Source of the DNA: Macrocybe gigantea
Taxonomy: Eukaryota > Basidiomycota > Agaricomycetes > Agaricales > Callistosporiaceae
Reading direction: 5' to 3'
Assembly: GCA_011319805.1 (NCBI GenBank)
Contig: SJRY01000148.1
Span: 1-28,237 of the forward strand
Length of the DNA: 28,237 nt
Shown here: positions 20,931-28,237 of the stretch, piece after piece
How positions within the stretch are numbered: the stretch's first letter is position 1
Layout: each line of letters starts with the position of its first letter
Notes under the pieces: generated by a model
What the model saw: the letters and a program-made list of their open reading frames with translations, nothing else
What the model was told of the DNA's origin: nothing
The model's database searches: none
Made by a program: the position numbers and the translations under genes

Positions 20931-22051
20931 ATGGGCGTAACGTCCAGCAAGGCTGCTAGAAGCTCGAAAGGAAAGCAAGCGAGTCGTTCGAGTTCGTCTG
21001 CTTTGGACAAGTTGAAACCAGGTAAGCGGTCCGGTTGGGTCGAGTCTCTACGTGGGGCTAGCGGGCGATGCTTTTTCTTTCTTGTTTCGTTCTGAATGGG
21101 TTGTCCGGATTTCCTTATTTTTATTAGGCGAGATCCATTCTTTGTGCGAGGATTTGCGCTATGACGATGGGAGGTATTGTACAAGTGGGTCAAGAGCGCC
21201 GACGGGCGGCTCGTGCAGCGCAACATCGTCTACCCGGATGCGACGCACAGCTCAGGTGCGACAGATCGTCCCAAAGACTGGTACAAGATCCTAGGTGAGA
21301 CTCTATTGCCGTTCTTCACCGAGTTGCATGGTGTTGAGTAACGGTGTACCGAACGGCGGCACAGGCGTGAAGCGGAACTGTTCATGGGAGCAGGCAAAAG
21401 CGGCGTTTGAGCGCGAAAGACAGAAGTATCTCAAGAACACCGTAAGCCCCCGTCGATTGACTCGTCAAGTGTCCAATGTCGCGCTGAACTCGATGTCGTG
21501 TTGATCTTTCAGACCAAGAGGGCAGCCCATTTTGAACAAGTTAATATAGCTTTCGCCGTTCTTGCCGACCACAGTTGGAGGCAGGCGCCGAAGGCTCCTC
21601 TAAGCAGCGCTATGAATTCTGGAAGCGCCTTCGTACCTTTGTATCATCAAAGAGCCCAAATGGCGTCAAAACGAAACAGCGTCAAGCGAACAAACCCAGC
21701 TTGTCCAAGAAACCAAAGACCTTTGATCTTGGGCGCTTTTTCAAGAAGCGCAGTGCTTCAAGCCCATGGGGCTCTTCTTCCAAACAGAAGGACGCCGCTC
21801 CTGTGGCGAAGAGTTCTACGACACCGACAGCTGCGACGCAGACCACTCGCGCTCGATGGTCGGACAACGAACGAAACTATGACCATCTCATTTCGTACAC
21901 AGATGGCCCGAATCGCATGCGAATATATCATCCTGGTCATCCGACCACCCAGCGAACAGACCGACGAGGTCTAGTAAATTCACCAAGAGATACCCGTCTG
22001 GTTCCGTATACGATGAGTTGGCGAAAATGCAGAAAGAGCAGGTTATCGTAA
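20931..22051 (+). CDS. J-domain-like protein with N-myristoylation motif, no HPD
   Basis: Four exons fit: 20931-21021, 21128-21294, 21365-21441 and 21513-22051, with introns of 106, 70 and 71 nt, giving about 291 residues after two small frame repairs. The N-terminus MGVTSSKAARSSKGK matches the consensus MGxxx(S/T)K for N-myristoylation and continues basic, suggesting membrane tethering. Residues 80-134 resemble a J domain: DWYKILGVKRNCSWEQAKAA (helices I-II), FERERQKYLKNTTKRAAHFE and VNIAFAVLADPQL (helix IV, as in AYxVLSDP). The HPD tripeptide needed to stimulate Hsp70 is absent, so classical co-chaperone activity is doubtful. Between them lies a segment reading YKWVKSADGRLVQRNIVYPD. The C-terminal half is basic and disordered-looking (KTFDLGRFFKKRSASSPWGS). 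Frame breaks lie at about 21177 (one T, before YKWVKS) and 21570 (one C, in ADPQL). The gene ends 166 bases from the stop of the convergent F-box gene. The exact family was not recognised. Confidence 0.72.
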
Positions 22052-22217
22052 GAGGGGTCTTTCTTTGCTTTTCTTGTCGCACGTTTCTCTAACCCTGTGC
22101 ACAACAGTGGGATTAATCATGCCAAAGACACACATAGGCGACGCAATCACTATTGGGTACAAATACATATTGTCGTATCGGGGGTGACGTTTCGTTAGGA
22201 GACAAGGATCGCAACAG

Positions 22218-23858
22218 CTACGCAAACTCTGGCTCGAATATCACTCGTTCCTTCCTAAAACTGTTATATACTTCTTTGACTTCAGGATGCAGGCGTAGCG
22301 GAAAGGTTCCAGCCTCCACCATAAGGAGATTGGCGACATGGCCATTCTTTACCCACGGCTTTGTCGGGAGACGAGATCGAATGAGTTCCTGCAAAGCGAA
22401 GACCAGATCAAACGTCCAGCCTTGAACGTCCAGCCCGAATTTTATCAGCTTGGGGCACCAGACGGATTCTTTAGCTGTGAGCAGCTTGAGCAGATACGTG
22501 ATGTTAATGGGCCCGTCAAGGAACCAAAACTCGAATTCGATCACGTTCGGGATGAGTCTGAAGAGTTCCTCGAGCTTCCTTGGATGAATCAATGGGACGT
22601 CGCGCATTGCTAGATGCCCCAAGCGGCAACCTGAGCGGCGGATGAACGAAGCGATGACACCTGGATCGACGGGTCTGATCGACCTGAATTTACCTTGGAT
22701 GACCACAAGCACCTCGAGGTTCGGCAGTTCCAGATATGGAAGGCGATGAATTTCATTGAGATGAAGGCTCCGCAAGTGCGTGTGACGAATCTGCGGCGGC
22801 ATAATTCCCTTCTCGTAGTTGCTCTCAAAGATGCTATAACACAGCTTCGCTGATGTGCAATTGGTCAAGATGGTGTGAACGTCCGCTCCGTTGTGCTGCT
22901 TCACATCTTCGAGCTGAGACCAGGGAAACACAAATTGGGAAGTCCTCGAGTCCGCTCTTGACGCCAGAGCGATTAGGCGGAGACGAGGGGCGTCCCCAAA
23001 AATGCTGAAGTCTAAATCGGAGGGCGGATTTGATTTGTTGACAAGGAGATGGAACTGTTCGAGAAGGGGCAAGTGGCCCTTTATGTCATTCAGCAGACTC
23101 ACCGCCCACCAAGGCAGGCAGAGGTTGAGATATCTCCATCGATGACATTCGGCAACGAGGGGCTTGAGAACAGGTCCCAGGATGCGAGGATTTGTGCTGG
23201 TGTCGAGAATGGGAAGCATGAAATGAATGTCCAGCGGCAAGTCACCGGAACGTGACAAGGCTGTCGATATTAACGATGGAGGGTAAAATTGAGCGTTAAT
23301 CTGGAACTGAGTCCAGAGTTCCGGAGATGAGAGCATGATTTTTCTCCAGCGCTTGCAGACGCGAGAAAAGGACCAAGGTTCATACTGCATAGGATCCCCT
23401 GTGCGATAGGCAAGGTAAAGGATCACCCCGGGCGGCTCGGAAACGGCTAAGAAAAAAATTCGCCGCCAGAGCTGGTCGGGCAGCACTCTGGCCGGATGGG
23501 CGATGAATACACACATCTCAAGCCAATCGGTCAATTTGCGAATCGCCCGATCACAACCTTCCTGGGGGCTGTGACCGTGCTTGTTTTTTGAATGTATCCG
23601 CAGCTCTCTGTGCATGTCGGTGATCAGGTGATAGAGGTCCTTGAGTTGATTGCGCCTAGCGTGTTCATTGGAGATGTACAGCTCGCGAAGCGGCTCAAAT
23701 CGCGGGCGATAGTGAGCTATAGCTTCGCCACAGGGCTGGAACTTCTTTTTGGATTTCTTCTTGGCTTCCGTCTTGGGCTCCGGGTTCGAATGCCCTTTGC
23801 CTGAATATCTGGGCTCTTTCTTGTGGCGAGAAGCGCTGGACTCTGGCGTCGTCGACAT
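22218..23858 (-). CDS. F-box protein, single exon
   Basis: This is an intact 546-residue frame on the minus strand without introns. The first ATG in frame is at 23858; the open codons before it offer only a TTG. A basic Lys/Ser-rich N-terminus is followed by a helical region (about residues 50-110) and an F-box at about 125-187. The F-box reads LPDQLWRRIFFLAVSEPPG and then WSFSRVCKRWRKIMLSSPEL, the usual Agaricomycete arrangement of LP-L-IF and VC-RW-I-SP-LW. The rest has spaced leucine-rich segments (for example LPLLEQFHLLVN and THLRSLHLNEIHRLPYLELP), suggesting irregular leucine-rich repeats for substrate binding. F-box proteins connect substrates to SCF ubiquitin ligases through Skp1; the target cannot be inferred. 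Agaricomycetes carry large and variable sets of such genes. It is the longest frame in the window and shows no damage. Confidence 0.85.
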   Translation of the reverse strand: MSTTPESSASRHKKEPRYSGKGHSNPEPKTEAKKKSKKKFQPCGEAIAHYRPRFEPLRELYISNEHARRNQLKDLYHLITDMHRELRIHSKNKHGHSPQEGCDRAIRKLTDWLEMCVFIAHPARVLPDQLWRRIFFLAVSEPPGVILYLAYRTGDPMQYEPWSFSRVCKRWRKIMLSSPELWTQFQINAQFYPPSLISTALSRSGDLPLDIHFMLPILDTSTNPRILGPVLKPLVAECHRWRYLNLCLPWWAVSLLNDIKGHLPLLEQFHLLVNKSNPPSDLDFSIFGDAPRLRLIALASRADSRTSQFVFPWSQLEDVKQHNGADVHTILTNCTSAKLCYSIFESNYEKGIMPPQIRHTHLRSLHLNEIHRLPYLELPNLEVLVVIQGKFRSIRPVDPGVIASFIRRSGCRLGHLAMRDVPLIHPRKLEELFRLIPNVIEFEFWFLDGPINITYLLKLLTAKESVWCPKLIKFGLDVQGWTFDLVFALQELIRSRLPTKPWVKNGHVANLLMVEAGTFPLRLHPEVKEVYNSFRKERVIFEPEFA

Positions 23859-24070
23859 GGCGTTCTGTCGTGAGAGAGCGTCTGTACACTCCAAGTGGCG
23901 TTCCTCGCTTGTTATGCATCGTGGCCACCATGAGGCAGAACTTGTCAGTTCGGCGGGTCTTGTTTGTTCTCATCTCTATTCTGATCTGCATCGCGACTCA
24001 CGCGTTTTCACCACAAGGAATTTCCTATATTAATCGTTTCTGCTTGCACAGGACGCCCTCAAGTTCATCA
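23859..24070. promoter_or_regulatory. Short bidirectional promoter region
   Basis: Only 212 bases separate the divergent start codons of the F-box gene and the coiled-coil gene, so their promoters must overlap. No specific motif was recognised. An in-frame ATG at 23930 (CCACCATGAGG) could move the start of the right-hand gene upstream and shorten this region to 71 bases. Confidence 0.5.
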
Positions 24071-26018
24071 ATGCCATCCCACGACTCCCTTTCAGCGCTC
24101 TTTCGACCTTCGCAGCGGAGGCAAATGCCTACCGCCAAAAAATTCGTCGATATTTTATTTCCGTCTTTGCCTAAGCCGATAGAAACATATGACAGGCAAA
24201 TTCGAGAACTGCTGCCTTTCGGACTCTTTCGAACACGTTTTGTTGACGTTAAAGTCCAAAGAGTTTTGCTGCTCAAGGACAGCAATGCCAGTCAGCACGA
24301 GAGCGTCGTGATGGAATGTATTGATGAAGAGAGAGGTCTTCAAGCCGAGCGAACGCCTGGTATACGGACGGACGAGAGAACGACAAAATTCTTGAAGTTT
24401 ATCGTAAGCGAATACCTTCGTCAACCGTCGATCTGATTATTGATAACGTTTTTTCTAAAGCCACCAACTTTCTCGAAGCCGTCGGAGAAGCAAGAGTCAT
24501 CTAAAAATACTCTATCAGATAAGACCGCAGAGGCATCAAATGACTCTGGCTTGCATGCAGGCGAGCTGAAAGGCACTTCAGGCGCCGTTCCATCTCCTGA
24601 GTCTCCCGACCCCCTTGCCTTTGCAGCTGGAGAGTCGCCTTCGTTTTCCGACCCTCTTCTTCCCCAGATTATTTGTCTCCCTCCCAGCCATCTTCTCCGA
24701 TTCATCTCCTTACAGCGGCCCGATGTCCTCAGATTCTTCTCGCACTAACAGACACGACAAGTTTTTGAGCTTGCATAGAGCTAAGCAATTTCTTTTCAGA
24801 CTCCTATCTGCATCGTTGAGCTCAAGCAGCTTATTGGAGCGATCTGCCTCTGACATCGGAGGGTCTGGCTCCAGTGAGGACCTATCAGACGTGAGTGTGT
24901 CCATGTTGAGCGGGTACGCAGCCTCTGCGGAGTATGTAGATCCTTCGTCGTCTGTGTGGATGGAAGACATCAGCGATGCACCAAAACCCCTCGCTTCCGA
25001 TGCCTCCGATGCTCCAGACAGACCGCCTATCCCTGAATTGCCCCAACCAGATCCTGAGGGCGTGACAAAGGCTGTCTCGGTGTCGTCAGCGGGATCTGGC
25101 TCCTCGTCGTCCAGCTCGAAGAAATCGGTGAAGGCGATAGTGCGCAAAGCCGCAAAGGTGTTTAAATCGGGCTTCATGATGACCGGTATGGTGTCTCTTA
25201 GTTCTGTAGTCGAAACGCCCGCCTCGAATCGGATCGTCGCATATATTCCTACAAAAGACAACACCACGCTAAAAGACTGCACGGTCAGAGTTATGACCTT
25301 CGAGGAGGGGCACTACCCTCCCCTCTGGAAGGTCATGATAGGGTGTTTGACCGCGCATCAGTTCGATGAGAGGTACAAATTGCTGCTTCATCAGTGTTAC
25401 CGGTACGCCGGAACCATCTTCTTCCTCCTGGAATGCATGACGGGCGAGGGCCACTACGACATCGCCGATGGACCAATCAGTCCCGAAAACGACAATTTTT
25501 CACTCAGGCCTAAGAAGGAAAAGAACTCAAAAAGTCATCGCCGGGCAGGAAATTGGAAATGGGGCCTTCCTGTGCATAATCATCGAAACTCCGAAACCGC
25601 CGCCTTGATGGAATTGTTCGCGAAGCTCGTCGAAGAGTTTGAGAACGAGGTATGATTTAATCTTGCTTGGCATTTGTTTTGAAGAACGGAGTTCTTCGCT
25701 CTCTTTAGATCATGAAAGCTGAAGAAATGGAGCGATGTTGGCGGAAGCTCAGAAGCAAGCTGCACGGGATGAAATCCTCGCGGAAATTGCTCAGGAGCTG
25801 GCGAGGGCGGAGGAAATACGCCGTGAGCTGGAGCGCAAAGCTGAAGAAGAAAGTCAACGAGCCGAGGCAGCGCGCGACGAGCGGAAGAGGAGCGTCATAG
25901 AGTTGCAGAAGAGCGCAGACGAGCCGAAGAGAGGGAACGGCAGTTAGAGGAAGAACGCCGACGCACTGAGGAGCGAGGATATGAAGCGGAGGCTGAACGT
26001 CGCAAAGCTCAGGAGTAG
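24071..26018 (+). CDS. Agaricomycete protein of unknown function with coiled-coil tail
   Basis: Three exons are supported: 24071-24403, 24461-25649 and 25709-26018 (introns of 57 and 59 nt), about 611 residues if four single-base losses are allowed. A second possible intron lies just before 24800. The N-terminal part (VKVQRVLLLKDSN, ESVVMECIDEERG) and the central part (VRVMTFEEGHYPPLWKVMIG, LLLHQCYRYAGTIFFLLECM) recall a multicopy Agaricomycete family of unknown function that I remember with a C-YW/YA-I-- motif; no biochemical role is known to me. Between them is a Ser/Pro-rich linker whose frame changes at about 24653 and 24697. After 25709 comes a long Glu/Arg/Ala heptad-like coiled coil (EIRRELERKAEEESQRAEAA), with frame breaks at about 25734 and 25884 and a TAG stop at 26016-26018. 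The same frame stays coiled-coil-like to about 26130, so the stop may cut a longer tail. The start could instead be the ATG at 23930, which would add a hydrophobic, signal-like stretch (VLFVLISILICIA). Confidence 0.65.
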
Positions 26019-26130
26019 CAACGGCGAGCTGAAGAAGAACATCGACGAGTAGTAGAAGAACGTCGCCAGGCTGAGGAGCGAGCGGCAGGCGGTCAGTTAG
26101 TCCGGAACCAACGTCAAGCCCTCGAAAGGT
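26019..26130 (+). pseudogene. Coding-like continuation after the in-frame TAG
   Basis: Directly after the TAG at 26016-26018 the same frame continues QRRAEEEHRRVVEERRQAEE and reaches QRQALER before a donor-like GTATGT at about 26130. Composition and heptad spacing match the preceding coiled coil, so this was very probably coding until recently. Alternatively the TAG is a base-call error, or the tail is an unconstrained repeat expansion. Confidence 0.5.
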
Positions 26131-28019
26131 ATGTACATTATCCAGGCATACCACAGCCAACCTTGAGGCCGAGTCGCCATAGTCAACCGCTTCAGCCCCA
26201 TACCCACCCCTCTCTTTTCTCTTTTCCGCTCTCCTTGCTCACATCCCATTGAATTTCCTAGCATGTAGCACGCTGGCATGTGCATGTGCTGACAGCGACC
26301 CCGATCTCTACTTTGATCATCGCCTTCACCTCTTACATTACCCGTTAAAAAAACCATTCTTATCAGCATTTTTATTCAATCATGTAAAACTATATTTCAA
26401 GTTTGAAACTTTCAACCCCACATGCTCACAAGTAATCGCCACCCTTTTTGGCCACGGCCCTCTTGTTTAAGCTGCACGCGCCTACATTTGTTCCAATAGA
26501 TAGCAATTGCATTGGCTTCGGCATTTCGAAATCCTATCTGGTAAGGGCTTCTTTGCGATCTGCCTAAATTGCATCACCTTTGCGGCAAAATAAAGTTTGG
26601 GTGGTGTGGGTGACGACCAGTGCCAATAGTCTTCGACGATAATGCTGCCTCAACATAGCCTCGCTATGCCCCTGCTTCGATTACGGATGGGGCTCCATGC
26701 CCTCATTGTGATACATGTGTCGAAAAAAAAAACCCGAGTCAGAATGTGAGCAACGATGTTGAATAGAACCATGCCGATGATCCTCGCAATGCCACGGAAA
26801 CCATTCTCTGGATGCAAGAAAATAAAAAGGCCCCGGGTCGAGACCTAGCGTGTTACGCCACATTCACATCTGCTCTACGTCAGTGTTATAAAAGGTCTAA
26901 AAAGAGGCAAAACTGTACCTCATGTGAATGACCCTCGTTGCTCTTGCTATTTCGTGAGCTTTGGCAGTCTCGAGATTCATTGGGGAGCATCTGCTCATAT
27001 CGTTCCGGAACTTTTAGGGCTAGCCCTCGTTACCATTTCGCAGAGCAATGCCTAGGATATCCATTGAAAGGCGGAGATTCTGCAACGTGTTTAATCATTA
27101 ACGAAGTTGTGTCGGGTGACTGGTTCAGCATGCGGTGTGGGCGCTGCGCGAGGAAGTCTGGAATGTCGATCGGATCACACAGATTTGAAGCACCCTAGTT
27201 CTGCATGCTATGCAGTACAAAAAATTTCAAGGCCGCTGTGGTCGGTTATCCATTCTGATGGACAGTGATAGTCTCGCTGACTTAGCACTACATTTCGGGT
27301 TATATGACGATGAATGTTATTCGGAGAGCTCACTAAGCGTCATTCAATCAGCTTCGGGGACTGGGCCTGATCCGGGTTAGGTCACGAGGACTTTCACAAG
27401 CTCATAGATTAAGCACAACTGCCGCGCTGTGTGCGCACATGAGAAGATATATTTGCGAAAACGAGGACAAGGAAACTCACATGAGCATAGAGGCACCTCT
27501 TAGGTTAGGCGTCCATCTAGCGTTGCTCTCCATATCCTGATGTCTTAGCCAGAGCATATGTTGACGATAACATTACGACAAATTAGTTGTGACACAGAGG
27601 CATGCGAGAAAGGAAAACAGCTTTCCATAAATATCCTTCAATGAGGTTTATGCAATAATGATACATGGACGAGGACGCACCATTGAACAGTCAATGTGTG
27701 GGTACATCCATTACCTGTAATTCGTCAACACATGACTTCGTTTGAAGGGTTGAGCCAGGGACTCAAGGTGGTAGCTTTGATAGGTCATTGGACCTCGGTA
27801 ATTCTTGACACTGTCAACGGTTGTAAGAGCAGAATGCGAACGGTCCAATGTGCGCGTCGAACAATACATAGCAGATGCGATATCTTAGAGAAAGCAGCAA
27901 TCTTTCAATGTTTCGCCAAATGCCCGGTGGGGATGTTTATCGGTCAAAACCTGAGCTCCATGGAGCGGCAGTAGAAGTAGATCTTGTGTACTCACATGTT
28001 GGGATACTCCACCGAATGT
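26131..28019. other. Right flank, no supportable gene
   Basis: Nearly 1.9 kb without a convincing exon. A pyrimidine-rich stretch (26200-26480) follows the coiled-coil gene and may be its 3' region. One minus-strand segment at about 26740-26815 reads NGFRGIARIIGMVLFNIVAH, hydrophobic enough for a membrane helix, but it is isolated. The remaining open frames are below 95 codons and match nothing I know. Confidence 0.35.
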
Positions 28020-28235
28020 TCATATTATTAGATCATCAACCCGTTGCGCCCTAGTGATCGCGCAGACGGTGGCACGAAACAGGTGGTCGGCGGGAATAGT
28101 CGCATCGTAACAGAATAGACAGAGGTGACCGGTGTCATTGTGTCCATCTGCGTTATCCATACACAGAGAGGGGACAAACGCGCCTGTTGAGGCATCGAGC
28201 GAAGATGAATTTACGTCGCGACACCAAAGGAGGTT
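28020..28235 (-). CDS. Partial open frame at the right edge, unidentified
   Basis: A minus-strand frame of 71 codons runs from the window edge to a TGA at 28020-28022 without a start codon, so it would be the 3' part of a gene that begins outside. It reads NLLWCRDVNSSSLDASTGAF and later HLCLFCYDATIPADHLFRAT, with several Cys and His residues and normal protein-like composition. A donor-like GTTGATGATC near its end allows it to be an internal exon instead. No family was recognised, and a chance open frame is possible. Confidence 0.25.
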   Translation of the reverse strand, partial: NLLWCRDVNSSSLDASTGAFVPSLCMDNADGHNDTGHLCLFCYDATIPADHLFRATVCAITRAQRVDDLII

Positions 28236-28237
28236 GA

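Noticed and set aside
21178..21190. Tiny intron GTATTGTACAAG in the J-like gene to fix the frame
   Set aside because: An intron of about 12 nt is not credible; a missing base in the TTT run fits better.
23930..24070. Upstream in-frame ATG giving a hydrophobic N-terminus to the coiled-coil gene
   Set aside because: Good start context, but it lies in the short bidirectional promoter, and the following segment does not resemble the start of the family. Kept only as an alternative start.
1..28237. Transposon, CRISPR array, rRNA or viral sequence
   Set aside because: No reverse transcriptase, transposase or integrase motif, no regularly spaced repeats and no rRNA-like sequence were recognised by eye; degraded elements in the gene-poor parts cannot be excluded.

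Overview
The window looks like nuclear DNA of a basidiomycete fungus, most likely an Agaricomycete. The evidence is a set of intron-dense genes with short GT-AG introns (mostly 48-106 nt), very small exons (5, 7, 15 and 17 nt), pyrimidine-rich flanks, and proteins whose best recognisable relatives are fungal. These are a Kre6/Skn1 glucan-synthesis protein, a fungal family 2 glycosyltransferase, an Agaricomycete-type F-box protein and DUF6533-like membrane proteins. No phage, plasmid, CRISPR, rRNA or tRNA signal was seen. Gene models below were spliced by hand; identities come from remembered family motifs, not from a search.

Layout. Bases 1-3600 hold two minus-strand genes: a heavily disrupted zinc alcohol dehydrogenase (504-2190) and a 60S ribosomal protein L10a/L1 gene (2642-3561) with six exons and one 1-nt frame break. 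A telomere-like TTAGGG motif lies just upstream of the ribosomal gene. Bases 3700-9600 are gene-poor and hold fragments of DUF6533-type seven-helix membrane proteins on both strands, probably decayed. A small intact two-exon gene at 9660-10127 resembles the DUF1770/Atg43 mitochondrial protein family. Bases 10128-12238 have no supportable gene.

The centre is a divergent cell-wall pair: a Kre6/Skn1-type beta-glucan synthesis gene on the minus strand (12239-14636, ten exons including a 7-nt microexon) and a GT2 membrane glycosyltransferase on the plus strand (16025-19877, twenty exons). They share about 1.4 kb of upstream DNA. The right part holds a J-domain-like protein with a strong N-myristoylation motif (20931-22051), a tail-to-tail F-box gene (22218-23858), and, divergent from it, a fungal protein of unknown function with a long Glu/Arg coiled-coil tail (24071-26018). 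Bases 26130-28237 have nothing firm apart from one open frame running off the right edge.

The strongest cross-cutting observation concerns frame breaks. Six of the eight firmly modelled genes (the exceptions are the Atg43-like and F-box genes) can be read as family-like proteins only if single bases are restored, almost always by lengthening a short homopolymer by one base. Because this hits a ribosomal protein and two cell-wall genes alike, uncorrected homopolymer deletions in the assembly are the simplest explanation. The alcohol dehydrogenase and the DUF6533 fragments are disrupted much more densely and may be true pseudogenes. No convincing new multi-gene system was found.
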